From Quillaja saponaria (lineage: Eukaryota > Streptophyta > Magnoliopsida > Fabales > Quillajaceae), in NCBI GenBank assembly GCA_029379385.1, contig CM055611.1, positions 15,136,062-15,200,061 on the forward strand: 64,000 nt of DNA, read 5' to 3'. Each line of letters begins with the position of its first letter. The stretch's first letter is position 1. Below, one piece after another: positions 26,401 to 38,926 of the stretch. Below the pieces are notes generated by a model, which had not been told where the DNA came from, did no database searches, and saw only the letters and a program-made list of their open reading frames with translations. A program made the position numbers and the translations under genes.

Positions 26401-27348
26401 GGGAAGAAAATGTTCATTTATATAAATTAGGTTCTGATGTGATTTTTACTTTGCTTCTATTTTGGAAAGAAGGTTCACTTATTTTACAGTAAAAAAATTT
26501 CTTTTTCGATTTTATATGATGCTATCTGTCGTGTTAAGAGCCAGTCAGACTTGAAAGTACATGAACACATTTGACAATCTTGTCTCAGAAACCTTGTGGT
26601 AGTCATTTGGTTCCAAGTTCCTACAACTTGCCCAAACTAAAAAGACTTCAGTCCATTATATAATAGCAATTCAGCATTAAACTTTCAGTGATTCAACAGA
26701 AATGTGTGGAGTCCACAACCAGCTGGAGCATGTCTCTATTGACAATACTCACTCTCAATTCAGACCAATGTTGTGTAATGTGCATGCCAAGGGACTGATC
26801 TAGGGTTGAGCGTTCCTTAAAGTAGGACTCTGTTCCACATGATGGAGATTGATTTCTGAATCTGTTCTTTTCTTCGACATGGAATCAACGTTTCTGAAGT
26901 AACATTAAGTTCGAAGTACAAGTAATGAATAATTCATACATACATTAAAGATATTCCGCAACTGAAAATTTTCAGATTCATTGAAGCACCGAGTACAGAC
27001 TATACTTTGATCTAGTAGAGTTGAGCAATGCAACACAAATGCCCATGACAGATTTTAGAACACGGTGGGATTTGTAACTATTTTTTTGTTAAATAAACCG
27101 TGCACGATTTTAGAGCCAAATACTACTTGAAAAAATGAATGTGCTACATTTAACTTGTGCAGTGGTTCAAGTAGCAGGTGCCCTAAAGTGCTAAAATAGA
27201 TCACCATATGCATATCAAAATGGGGAAAGCTAAATGAAACAGAAGATAAAATGAGCAATTCTCAACTGCATGTCCATTTAGTCAGAAAACTATGTAGCAG
27301 AAGAAGCATATGTATCACCTAAAAGTAATCCATCTGGTTCTGAGTCCT
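26401..27348. other. Intergenic, no gene seen
   Basis: Ordinary moderately AT-rich DNA between the CAT9-like gene and the 3' end of the DUF761 pseudogene, which point toward each other. No RNA gene or repeat was recognised. Confidence 0.5.
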
Positions 27349-27524
27349 TTAGATATCTTCAATTGAAGCCATTTTCTGAAGCCTAATTTGCTCTCTGAAC
27401 TTGGCAATAAACTCACCAGCTTTCTTATCAACCTCATTAGAGTCAGATCCTGCATCATTAACACAGCCAGACATAGCATCTTCATCTGAGCTCACTTGAA
27501 GGTTTTCAAACTCACTGTCTATAT

Positions 27525-27800
27525 GATCTTCGAACCCCTGAGCGGCTCTCTTGGGTAGATGTTGCATATTTCTATTATGATCTTTAGAAGATGTCTTCCT
27601 AGTCTTAGGACATGGAGTGCCTTTCATTAGATGATCAAGACCTCCATTTTTCATTTTATCTTGGGTATGATCTTCAAACCCCTGAGCGGCTCTCTTGGGT
27701 AGATGTTGCATATTTCTATTATGATCTTTAGAATATGTCTTCCTAGGCTTAGGACATGGAGTGCCTTTCATCAGATGATCAAGACCTCCATTTTTCATTT
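27525..27800 (-). repeat. 144-bp in-frame tandem duplication in the DUF761 pseudogene
   Basis: 27525-27668 and 27669 to about 27800 are near-identical with a period of exactly 144 bp (48 codons), so the block around KRAAQGFEDH and GGLDHLMKGTPCP occurs twice in the same frame. Only a few substitutions separate the copies, so the duplication is recent. Confidence 0.92.
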
Positions 27801-28607
27801 TATCTTCTCACAAATACAGGTTCGATTTTTTCTTGCGTCTTTTCAACCTTTGCATCAAATTGGTTACTGGATATTTCTCCAGCTTGCAATGTCTTTGGCA
27901 TAAACACCCATGATTTTATTGTTCTGACGAATTTTCCCTTGGATGAAGCTCTAGTGAGGCTTGCAGGTATTGGCTCTGACTGCAAAGAACCCAACCCCGG
28001 CTTTTTGTTATCTAATGGATCCTCTCTTCTACTTCCAATCAATCCTTTCAACTCATTGTCAATCTCAAATTTTATCTTCATGCCAGATGGGAGCAAAGAG
28101 CAAGAGCCTATTCTATATTGTGGAGAATGAAATGTATCCAGTGAGGTCTTTCCTTTCACCAAAGCTAATGATGACTGTGATCCAGAAGGAGAAGAGCTAT
28201 GAGAAATCTTCATTTCCCCCAAATCATTGTCAGACTCGTATTTTCTTTTCATGTCATCTTGGAGCGAAAATCACTTACCATATCGTTAAGAATAAAATGC
28301 ACTCAATGAAGCATTTCCATTCACTGAAGCTACTGATGATGGTGATCTTGAGGAAGAAGAGCCATGACTACTCTTTCTTTCCCCCAAATCTTCATCTTCA
28401 AAGTTCCTAGTTTCTGAATTATTAGAGTAAATGGAAGAATCAAAACTACTTTGGGATGACATAGATGTTCTAGACCTGAAAGACTTTGAACTGAGTGATT
28501 TGAATTGAGTTCTATCAGCTGGAGGTGATGGTGAACCTGAGGGTGAAGACCCACGAAAGTTCTTCTTTCCCCCAAATCCATGTTTCCCAAGTAGGTATTG
28601 TTAGAGC

Positions 28608-29010
28608 AGAAGTTGTCTGCCCCAAATACTGATTGTTGACTGGTCCAGTGGTCCATGTGTCCTCCATTCATGGTGTAGAAAACAAAGGTCTGGGGCTAAA
28701 TCCCCATGATAGCTCTGATGCTAAAGTCAGAGAAACGTAAAGGGAAAATATGTTTTAAGGAGTAGATGAGAGAATATGACCTATCATTTCCTTGAAAGTT
28801 GTTCCCTTTATATAGTGATAAAATAGGACAGTTATGATGTTGAATAGATTAATTGTGGAGATGTTATAATTATAATGAGACATTATGATGTGCATTATAA
28901 TATTGATAAGGTAATTATGTTATAATTTGTGTGCTTTGTCAGTTATGCATACATGTCATTTGTGTCACAGTGTCATATCATTATTGGATAGATATTTTCC
29001 TATGTTAACA
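28608..29010 (-). mobile_element. LTR plus PBS segment, copy 1
   Basis: Homologous in direct orientation to about 31985-32397. On the minus strand it starts TGTTAACATAGGAAAAT (29010) and after about 285 bp reaches GCATCAGAGCT (28723-28711), which resembles a methionine-tRNA primer-binding site. Homology continues about 100 bp further to 28608, where DUF761 sequence resumes. An internal TATA-like 'tatatagtgata' sits mid-repeat. Confidence 0.65.
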
Positions 29011-31984
29011 CTTGTCTCTGAAAAAATCAGTGCTTGTATTCACGGACTGAAATGTATCTACAGGCACAGATTTATTTATTTGCAGACTTGAGTTTTTAGC
29101 TTGTTTTGTGTGCTATTTGATTGCTATGTGAGCTCTTAGCTCAATTTATTGAGAGTAGCTCTTAGCTTGTACTTTTATTTTATTTTGAGAGTAGCTCTTA
29201 GCTCATTTTTTGAGGCTCTGAGCTCGCCTTTCCATTTGGATGAGCTCTTAGCTTGCCTTTCTATTTTGATGAGCTCTTGGCTTTGAGCTCCTGTCTCATT
29301 AATTTAGTTGAGCTCTTGGCTCTGAACTATTGGCTCGTTGATTTGAGTTGAGCTATTGGCTCAGTGAATGAGTTGAGCTCTTGGCTTTTTGATTAGATTA
29401 AGCTCTTTGCTCATTAATTGCTTTGAGCTCTTGGCTCATTTATTAAGTTGAGCTATTGGCTCGTTGATTGAGTTGAGTTCTTGGCTTCTTGATTGGGTTG
29501 AGCTTGACTCCTTGATTGTTTTGAGCTCTTGGCTCCTTGATTGAGATGAATAGAGAAGTTGGGCCTTGGGTAGGAGAGAGCCTTGATGGTTTGTTTGAAG
29601 TATAATTTGGAGTTTTCTGAACCCCCAAGTTGTGCTTTCATAGTTTCATATGATTGAGCAAGGGATTGCAATAATCCATGCAAGAGTGGATCATGCCATG
29701 TTTTCGGTCACGAGCAAATGTATATTATATATTTTAACTTTGTTTCTACAATAAGATTGTTTTAGTAGACCAAACTATTAGCAGGTGAATCAAAATTACT
29801 ACTGTCTAGCCTTACAAGCTAAACGTAGCTTCTAATCATGCCTAGAAGCCTAGGTAGGTAAAAATGCTACCACTTTTGTTCTCCACTTCAAAGGTTTAAC
29901 ATATATAGTCTAGGGAAGGAAGCATATATATGACAAACATGGTTATTAAAAAAACTAACATGGTTAGTATATGAATTTAAAATGATTACCTGTAGGTGAG
30001 TATGAATAATCATGACCAACATGGCTCTTTCTTTTGAAGCCTTAGTTGGACCTTGAAAAATTGCCAAAAATGTTCATTTTGTGGGCTCATATTCAATTTA
30101 GGAATTCAAGGCCCAAGCTATGCCTTGTCTTCTTTTTCTTCATTTTCTCTTCAAAATAACTTGAGTTTATCGAATTATCTCATAAGGAGTTAAAACGAGC
30201 TATTTAAGTAATAATAATTATGATCATTTATTGGTTTTTCGAGGTCAAAATTGGACTTAAGAAAGTTTGTGTCAATAATCGACCAGAGGGTGCCAATATA
30301 CTAGGATAGTATAAATGTATGAATTATGTGCAATTGTAAATGGGATGTGTACACAAATTGCAAATTATCAAAGTTAAATGTCATTGTGCACAAGTGCCCT
30401 TTCACAATCTCATGCTATAGATATGTTTCTTAGAGTAAGTATTTGGTGGCAACGGCTTGGGCATTTAATATTTGGATGAATATATTATTATAATAATAAG
30501 TGGACACCACGGCCAACAACTTGAATGGGATACTTTAGACTAGGAGAGATGCATGAACAAGCAAGAGGTGCAATAACACATGCAATAAAGTTTTGTATAT
30601 ATATCTTTAACGTTCCTGGTGATGGAACCAAATTGAGTATATCTAGTGATAAGAGCCATTTATCACAGCAAGTTAAAAGCTATTTATCGTAGCCAATCAG
30701 TTTTTTATTTTATTTTATTAACATACCTGGTCGAGCCAACGGTGGCCTTTGATTGCGGAATTTTCCAGAGCTCATGAAAGAGTGTCCAGGTTCATTGGAG
30801 TAAGTGATTGGACCATATTTTCACATCCGGTATTGCAGAAGATCAGAATAGTTGATAAGGCACCATAAATTGACGGGAATCCAGCGTGAGGCTCGCTGAC
30901 AGGTATTTAAGCTGTGTAGGCTGTTCTTCAGTTATTTAACCATAGATAATTGCCGTTTCTACTTCTTTCTAAATGTCGTTTACTTGATCTTTTAGTAGAA
31001 TAATTAATAAATCTCCTAAATGTGAATTAGAATAAAACTGTTGGCTTTTTTTTATTCTTTAAGGCACAGCAACTTGTAAATAACAAAGTGTAAAAGATAA
31101 CTTATAAATAACAAAGTAAAAAGCATTTTGTTCCCCTTTTTATTTTGGTGGAAATCATTATTGCTTTCTCATTGCCAGAGGACCAGCCCAGTAGTATGGT
31201 TCCTCCCTATGTTTGTGTTATGTGAACACAATGCACTGTTCCAAGCTTTCTGCTACTAGTATTATTGGAATAAGGTCTGGAACAAATTTTTGTAGCCATA
31301 GAGACGTTCACTACTAGCACTTTGCAAGCTTACGAAAAAACTATCAATGCATTGGTAAAGGGAATCAGATCCATTAGTTGACCAAATTTAGTAATTCTTT
31401 TCTTTTGGTGGATTTTGGCCGATAAACTTAGTGGTGTATTATCATTGCCAGATGGATTGTGCATCTCCTTTTGGCAGGTGATACCATATAAGACAATATC
31501 ATTTCTTTCAAATGGGCACTTGGAGATTTATGATTTATGAGTATGTAGGCTTGATCACCTGCCGCTTGATCTTGAGTGATCCAACGGGAATGAGAAATAA
31601 ATTGGGGATTCATAAAGATGAATAGAGTGAAAAGGCCAAATGAGTGGGCAATTGATTGGACTTTGCACTTTGACTTCTACTTCAATTTGAGGATGTCCTT
31701 TACTCATAAACTCAGAAAAACAGGTTTGTTTAAACTTGGACACTAGCAGTCGGGGTAAATCGATGCCACAAAATATGTTTAATTGGTCATGGAATAAAAT
31801 TTTACAAATTGCAGCATCGCTAATTGTTTAGATGCTTCTGTTCAGCAAAATGAGGAGGCAGCGCCATGGGTGCATGTGACCCACAAAATTTCGAAGAACG
31901 GAGCATCCATGTTTGAGATTTTGTTTTTGTACAGGGATTGGAAATCCAAATCAAATGAATTTTTCATGGAAGGAGCCAATGTTA
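29011..31984 (-). mobile_element. Interior of the insertion in the DUF761 gene
   Basis: About 3 kb between the two LTR-like copies. It holds a degenerate minisatellite (29095-29560) and, on the minus strand near 29690-29600, a short open frame (LLQSLAQSYETMKAQLG) that could be a gag remnant. No polymerase domain was seen. The remainder to 31984 is without recognised features. It could be a non-autonomous LTR element or several nested insertions. Confidence 0.45.
29095..29560. repeat. Degenerate 'gagctcttggct' minisatellite
   Basis: Around 17 copies of 'gagctcttggctc' or 'agctcttagctc', separated by 12-30 AT-rich bases ending 'ttgatt(g)agtt'. Unit length is irregular, near 28 bp in the later part. 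On the minus strand it stays partly open with a recurring E/K-PR-T/A-Q pattern. Confidence 0.85.
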
Positions 31985-32397
31985 TAAAAGAATTTATCTG
32001 CACCACATTCTGATTGTTGATTGGTCCATCTGTCCTCCATACTAGCTAAACTTCAAGGATACCTGCATGGTGTAGAAAACAAAGGTCCGGGGCTAAATCT
32101 AGCTCCGATGCTTAAGTTAGAGAAATGTAAAGGGAAAATATGTTTGAAGGGAGAATATGATCTATCATTTTCTTGAAAGCTATTCCCTTTATATAATGAT
32201 AAAATAGGGCAATTATGATGTTGAATAGATTAATTGTAAATTAATTGTGAAGATGTTACAATTATAATGAGACATTATGATCTGTATTATAATATTGATA
32301 AAGTAATTATGTTATAATTTATGTGCTTTTTCAATGCATATATGTTATTTATGTCACTTGGCATTAATTATTGGATGGTTATTTTCCTATATTATCA
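31985..32397 (-). mobile_element. LTR plus PBS segment, copy 2
   Basis: Direct-repeat partner of 28608-29010. On the minus strand it starts TGATAATATAGG (32397), right where the DUF761 5' part ends. It reaches GCATCGGAGCT near 32114-32102 and then shares the same following ~100 bp, including 'tttgttttctacaccatg'. Identity between copies is high but with many scattered changes, so they are not a fresh pair. Confidence 0.65.
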
Positions 32398-33770
32398 GGT
32401 ATTGTCTAAAGAAACATAAGAAACATAGAGGGTCCTACGGAAGAAAATAAACTAGTTTGGGACGACAAAGATGAAGACCAGAAAGACTGTGAACTGAGTG
32501 AATCAAATTGGGCTTCATCAACTGAGGGAGGCCTAAACTGTGAAGGACGATTCACAGTGTCATCTTCTCACTTGGTTTCCAAACTCACAGATTTTGAACG
32601 CCATGGAATTTTGGAAGCTGATTCGACAACTTCATTAAACTCCAAATCAGAAGGACCAAAATCCCCAAATGTCCTATCCCTACTCTTATAGAGCTCTTAG
32701 ATGAATCCCTATAACCTGAACCAGACTCACTTCCACTGATAAATTCATGACTATCTGGGTTTCTTGCCCTAGATTTTAGACTCCTAACAGGTAGCCCCAG
32801 AAGATTGTAACCAATACCTTCACCAAATTCATCAAGAGTATAGTTTGGTTGGGTAACTACAACCACAGGATCACTCCGAAAATACTCTGAATTCCAAGCT
32901 CGAACTACATTGGTTTTGTCACAACTAATTGAATTACCTAAACCATTTTTGGAATTTGAAAAAAGGGGTTTACATTGTTCATCTATAAAAATACTTCCTT
33001 TGGAACACACAGACACGGGTTCACCTTCAAAGTACTGGGAACTCCAACAACGGAATGCCCTCTTCTCATCAGACCCACTTGGATTTTCATACCCATCTTC
33101 AAAAATAGACGAAACAGGAAATATTTTGGACACATAATAAGGGGTGACTTCCATTTTTGATTGAGTTTCAGTGTCCAATTAGACATTTTTTCGACTAAAC
33201 AAGCCGTAGGACACAGCAATGCCAATGAAGAGAAGGTGAACAAGTTCCCAGAACTTGGATGGTATGCTTTGTTTGATAAATTCAGGAGCTTGTGAAGGGA
33301 ACAGTGGTAGAACAATGATAATGAGCGCAAAGAACAGCTATTTGCAGAGAAGTTGACTGTAAGACTTACCTTGTCTAATGGGGTTTGATAGAATAGGAGA
33401 GTTTAAATCTGAAAACAAGAAATGGGGTTTGGTGTAAGGCCTCGAATTCGCCAATGCTGATCAATTATGTTCTACTGTTTTTGGATTTTGTGTGAAATAG
33501 GGACCAAGAAGCAAGGAAGACTTTGAAGCTAAGTTAATGGCAGAATTCATAAGTGCAATAGTTATGACAGTTTATTCAAATGACATATTTAACCCTATGT
33601 TTTGTTTTAATTGCATTAATTTCCATAAATTACTTGACTCCTTTGGATGGTGAATTGGTCCAAGCCCGGCCCATAAGAAATATAGGCGAAAAGATAAAAA
33701 TTTTCTCGGGAAAATACTTTCCAAGGTCATCAATTGAGAAAATTCTACTGAGGAGAGAGAAGAAGAAGAA

Positions 33771-34619
33771 ATGGCAGGAGCAGAGGGTCATGTAGAAGCA
33801 GATAATGCAGAGGCCATAATCACCAGAATCGAACACAAAACTCGGAAGATTGAAAGCTTACTCAAACAGTAGCGGTTTCCCTTTTCTTTTTGTTTGTTCA
33901 GATTCTAAATTTGTGTCAAACCCTCTCAGATATTCTGAATTTTGATCAGATTATTTCACTAGCAAAGAAAGAAAAAGATTGAATTTGATTTTGTTCTACA
34001 TATGCAGATATAAACCAGTTGAAGCTCTTAAAACTGCTCTTGAAGGCTCGCCTCCAATGACCCGAGACGAACGTTGCAAGGTTTACTCTCTCACTATTCT
34101 TTGGAAAGTCATGTCTTGGATCATTAGCAATTGGGAGAGTGAGAGGAGGGTTTAGTGCTTGAATTCACATTCTGGTTTGATGTTAATATCTTTTATTCTA
34201 TTATTGATAAACATAGAAACCTATTCTATGCAACAAATCTAGTTGCTTATTTGTTAAGATTCAGCTCAGTTGGAGATGGAGGTTTCAGATTCTGGGTCAC
34301 TTAAAGTAATGAAAGAGATGAGCTTTCAAATTTTGATGTATCTTTCCTACCAGCCCCCAGAACTCAAACTTAGTTGTTGTCTGTTTTGTTCAGTTCAGAG
34401 CCGAGTGTTATAGGGTAGATATAAGCTTCATAATTTAATTTGAAACTTCTTCCTAACACTTTCACACCTCTATTCTTTCCATTAAGTTTCTGTTCATCAT
34501 TTTGTTATGAATCAAAGAGATTTTGATGTGATCTTTGGTAACTGCAGTCTGCCAATTGGATTGTCGTGCATAGAGCTATTATGGCAATAAAGGATGTTGA
34601 TGGGATGCTTTCTTCTTTG

Positions 34620-34650
<31 letters not shown>

Positions 34651-37331
34651 GAGTAGTTAAATGTCACTTTTTTTTATTTAACTTCACATTTATACGGGGC
34701 ATTGTGATTTGTTGGATCAACAAAAGGTGTTTTATCTAGTGCCCCCTCCTGTGCCTATTCAACACCTAGCAACTTTAGCAGTCATCAAAGCCACCAACCC
34801 TTTTCAGCTTGATTTTCCTTGCCTGATTTTTTCTTACCATTGTATGTTCCATCCATGCATTTGAAATGTGCACTTAGAAGAATACCTATGGGCATTGTAG
34901 CAGAACTTTGAACTGTTAAACACTTGCCCCCTGTTTCTTCCTTTTCCTTCAATAAAGAAGCATAAATTTATTATACATTTACTGCAAATTATATTCCCTA
35001 GAATTGTATGTTCAGCACCAGAGCACAAAAGTTGCTGGAAAATAGAATATGCCACTAAATCCTTACAAAGTGCTTTGTTTATATATTTTTATTTTCTGTC
35101 CTGATAATGTGCTGGCAAATTCGTTAATAAAGGGGGAAATTGGATATGATTCTAGTTCTGAGTTTATTATGATTATAAAGTTTAAACCTCTGCCATGAGA
35201 TATGTCAATTATGTTCAAATGATACACATTAGTATTGTCCATGGTTGGAAGAAACAGGGGACAAAAGGTATTTAAGTCTTACCGATTATAAATTCTGCGT
35301 TCAACTGCTAGTTGTTTGGGATACTGTATGCATTACCTGTTTATTATGCTGGATCTCATAGGAATGCTTCTGATATTCTTGTTTCAAGTCAACAAGCAAA
35401 TTTATACTTCGGTTGCAGTCATTTAAGTAAAGCATGTAAGAATTCGGCTATAAGTGCCTATATGCTTTAATGTAATGCATGATGATGGTCTTTTGGAATG
35501 TTGAGTAATTTAAACTGTGATGGCATATTTTGAACCCTTTAAAAGATTATCAAGATATCTGGTTCTTATCCATTGGTTGTGCGTTTGAAGTTCTTGTTGA
35601 AGCTTCCCAATTCCCCATGCTGAAGAAGAATTTGTTTCTCCTCTCATTTCTTTTTCGCTATGATGTCTGATTTAGTTTGTTTGAGCGCTCTTGGTCAATT
35701 GAAATGACCTCCTTTGGTTGCTCTGTGTTACTTTAAGTTCAATTTGTAATAAATTAAGGATCAATCAGATGATCATCATGCACTGCATTTTGGTAAGAGA
35801 CTTCTTCATGCAAGAAATTGTCCAGTAACTTTATTGCAGTTTTGTAGTTCTGCAACTGAAGAATGCCCTAATGGATAGGCCAAGTTGGTGATAGCTGACT
35901 CTCTCTTGGTCTCTTGGGATCAGCTTGACATGATTCAGGGTAGGCAGCCAAATGGAGTGATGGGTGGATTGTGTTGTTTACAGGATCATTTGCTTGCCTT
36001 ATACAATGGCAAGAAGCTTGACACAATTTAGGGTAGGCAGCTGAAAAGCATCCAGACTGTTGATAGGTTGTGTTCTTTACTGGATCATTTACTTGCCTTG
36101 TACAATGGCAAGCTCTTCAAACAGCCAAAGAATGTGATGTTTCCTCATTTATCCTCAAGAAAATAGATATTGTTTGTTCACAAGAGAAACATGGACTGTT
36201 CATGAACGTTACCTTGTCTTTAGACGTATTAACTTCTAATTGAGTACTAATTTAAAATTGATTAAGGTCCCCAAGAATCTTACTTGAATACCTTGGTACT
36301 GAAATACACAAGGTCATTTGCAGAAGAAAGATATGAAGTTTTGTGAATCCATTAGTTTGTAATAGCATTGCCTTCTTGTAGGGACTTCTGTAGTTTTTTT
36401 TGTTTTTTTCTCTCTGGTATTCCTGTAACAGCTGGGAATGAGTTATGGTTAAAGTTGGGTATCATGCTGCTTTATACAAACCTTCCAAATGAGTTCAGGA
36501 ACTCCATTTGAAGTCCTACTCTGCTGAGAATTTAGACTAAGAAATCATAGCTGCACTGGTATGCATCCTTATTTTGAGTCTTTGATTACCATGCACTTTG
36601 TTGTCCACATTTGCTACCATGTTCTAGTCAGTATTAGCTACTGTGTGAGAAACAAGTTTTCATTTTTGAGAGATCTAACACTCATACAAAACTATATTGT
36701 GAGTAAAAGATTACCATGACAAAACAATTTATGCAAGCTACAAATTATGAATTTTCTTTTGGTCTCTAGTAGTTTCATCTTCTTGAGTATTGGTATATCA
36801 CTTTATTGAATGAGGGTTCCTAGGATGAATATCAAATTGCCTATATTCATGCCCACTTATTGTCAAGTGTCAAAAGGTTTATCTATTGCCTACTCAATGC
36901 TGGGAGCTCCTCGACCTTCATGTGAGGAAGAGTGTTAAAATCTACAGGAAAATTTTATACTGCAATAGTTTAAGATTACAGAATGTATGAGTTATATGGT
37001 TGCCATGGAAGTTGCAAATGTCTGCCAATCTGATTTTTCTCCTTTGCTAACATTTCTGAAACTAGTTTCTTGTTAATAAGCACTTTTTTTCTAAGAGGAG
37101 CGGGGGGAGAGTGATTTAAAGGCCTACCTCAAATTTATGCTGTTGGATGTTTTATGTATTTTGCAAGTTTAGCTGAAGATTGCTTTTGTTTCCAGATACT
37201 TGTATAGAGGATTATCTACCGGGGATCGTCCCACATGCGACCAGTGCCTTCGGATTCATGAAAAGTTGACAGTGAGAGCTGGCTTGGGGTGCATACTTCG
37301 TTGTCTTGCTGATACAGTGAATACAGTATGA
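33771..37331 (+). CDS. ARPC5: Actin-related protein 2/3 complex subunit 5 (p16-Arc)
   Basis: Exons 33771-33868, 34008-34080, 34548-34648 and 37196-37331 join in frame to 135 residues, all with GT-AG introns; intron 3 is about 2.5 kb. The product is the smallest subunit of the Arp2/3 complex, which nucleates branched actin filaments in the cytoplasm and, in plants, shapes trichomes and pavement cells. Diagnostic stretches are EADNAEAIITRIE, KIESLLKQYKPVEALKTAL, SANWIVVHRAIMAIKD, and the C-terminal RGLSTGDRPTCDQCL and LGCILRCLADTVNTV. Length and full collinearity match plant ARPC5. The start was chosen as the first ATG in exon 1, preceded by an A/G-rich leader. No lesion was seen, unlike the neighbouring genes. 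The upstream DUF761 pseudogene is divergently oriented. Confidence 0.96.
35920..36115. repeat. Tandem duplication in ARPC5 intron 3
   Basis: Two copies of about 95-100 bp begin with 'agcttgacatgattcagg' or 'agcttgacacaatttagg' and end with 'gccttatacaatggcaag' or 'gccttgtacaatggcaag'. They are diverged at roughly one base in six and are intronic. Confidence 0.8.
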
Positions 37332-37520
37332 TTTTAATTTACCCCTTTTAATTGGAAATACCAGTTGTTTTTGTTTTCCCTTTTGCATGTGTGTCAAACT
37401 ATAATTATCACTGTAGTGCAATATCATGAGATTTCTATAAACAGAAGTTTCAAATTTCCATCTGTTTCTTATTTTATTTACCTATCTTTTAATTCTAACA
37501 TATTGAAAGAGGGTCGGTAG

Positions 37521-37817
37521 ATGACTTTGATACCTTCTAGCAATGTTGAGAAATGTGAAATGGTTTGGAATTCACGCTCTATTGTGGACTCAAATCCTAG
37601 CAATGTTGAGAAATGTGAAATGGCATGGAGTTCACACGCTGTTGTGGACTCAAATACTAACTCTTGTCATGAAATGCCAACCCTATGCAATTCTTGTCCT
37701 TATAGGAAAGAAGCACAGGGTCTTGTGCAAAGAAAGTTGGTAGCTTCTAAGCAAGTAAAAGGAATAGACAGGACACCAGAAAGGAAGTCATTGGAGCCAT
37801 CTGCAAAAGACCTATAA
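37521..37817 (+). other. Open stretch with 54-bp repeat downstream of ARPC5
   Basis: A 98-codon frame follows 190 bp after the ARPC5 stop. It contains a 54-bp in-frame duplication (SNVEKCEM, then W, then VDSN, in both copies) and a Cys pattern CNSCPY. I recognise no family. It could be part of the ARPC5 3' UTR, an alternative last exon, or the end of a lost gene. Confidence 0.35.
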
Positions 37818-37839
37818 ATGTACAATATGGACTTTCAGG

Positions 37840-38926
37840 TTTCAATATCCATAAATTTGTTTTGCTACTATGTCTTTTGTCATCAAATGGAACGAATCAA
37901 TTTTCCAGAGATGCTTTTGATATCATGTTAAGTTTAATTAACTACGTTTGAGAGTTGACATTCAGGAGCTCCTTAGGAATTAGGAAGGAAAGATTACATA
38001 TATTGTCTAGTGTAAGATCAATAGAAAACTAAATTGATTTTATTCATATTTTTATTTTGTCTAAGATAGTATTTTCAATCAATCAAGTCAAGTATGAGTG
38101 TAAGAACACTCGCAACTATATATATATATATTTATATTTATATGAAAAGTTCACACGTTGGTTGATGATAACAACATTTTCGTTATATATATAGTATAAG
38201 CCTAAGGTCAATTAGTATGCAAATAAGAAAAGAATAAACAATTGACACAACTTAGTATATGCAATTAACCTATTAAGACTAAGATTTTAAAATCAATTAT
38301 TTGATGATGAGATAAGAATCAGAAGAGAATTTTGTAGAGTAATTTATCCTTAGTAATATCTAAATTCTAAACATGGCTCCGTATCATTGTGTACCGGCTT
38401 TCTCAATAAATATATAGATCTTACATAGGAATATTCCTCCCCAATTTAAAATTGCAAAAGCATGTATGGATTAGGCCATTGATATTAGAAAACAACTAAA
38501 TCCAACACTCAATAATAAAGTTCAAGGCAAACAGAATAATCTCAATTGAGTTCGTAATCATTCTTTGATTGGAATTTTTCCCAATTGGCATCCCCTTTCC
38601 AAAGTGCAACAAAATCCCACCTTCTGCAAATTGTATATATTAAAAACTTAATACAATAAGAAATTAGAAGAGATTCAAGATTCTCTTTGTCATCCTTTAA
38701 ATTAGCCTAGAGTTACCATTTATGAACACATACATCTTCTAGTCCACCCTTTACTAACCTTTCTATCTTCTCTTTCTAACTAAAGTTGATTGAAACAAAC
38801 TAGATTGGCCTGCAAAAGAAGAGAAGCCTTGACCAAATTAAACAAAATCATTATATCCTAACAACCACCAACATCTTCATCTTTGAAACTACTTTCTAGT
38901 TACCAAGAAGCCATCCTAGCTATCAC
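37840..38926. other. Intergenic, no gene seen
   Basis: AT-rich DNA between the convergent ARPC5 and HD-Zip genes. It contains a short (ta)n run near 38120. It probably includes both 3' UTRs. Confidence 0.5.

Larger units (their letters stand above)
27349..33400 (-). pseudogene. DUF761-family protein gene, split and disrupted
   Basis: The 5' part lies at about 33360-32400. A frame reading LFFALIIIVLPLFPSQAPEF and LFIGIAVSYGLFSRKN is the hydrophobic N-terminal segment of plant DUF761/DUF4408 proteins, followed by RCWSSQYFEGEPVSVCSK, RAWNSEYFRSDPVVVV and GLPVRSLKSRARNP. The 3' part, 28600-27349, ends in EVDKKAGEFIAKFREQIRLQ, the DUF761 C-terminal motif. Between them lies about 3.8 kb of retroelement-like DNA. 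Lesions: a stop just before LFFALI, a stop after LFSRKN, a frame change near 32690, a stop after SVSLETK (near 32570), two stops near 28270, and a 2-bp shift near 27810. Function of the family is not established; members are membrane-anchored proteins of unknown role. This copy is very unlikely to be functional. Confidence 0.85.

Noticed and set aside
27703..28410. Plus-strand ORFs of 66-149 codons
   Set aside because: Antisense shadows of the DUF761 pseudogene, which has recognisable motifs on the minus strand.
32910..33160. Plus-strand ORFs of 60-75 codons
   Set aside because: Shadows of the DUF761 5' part.
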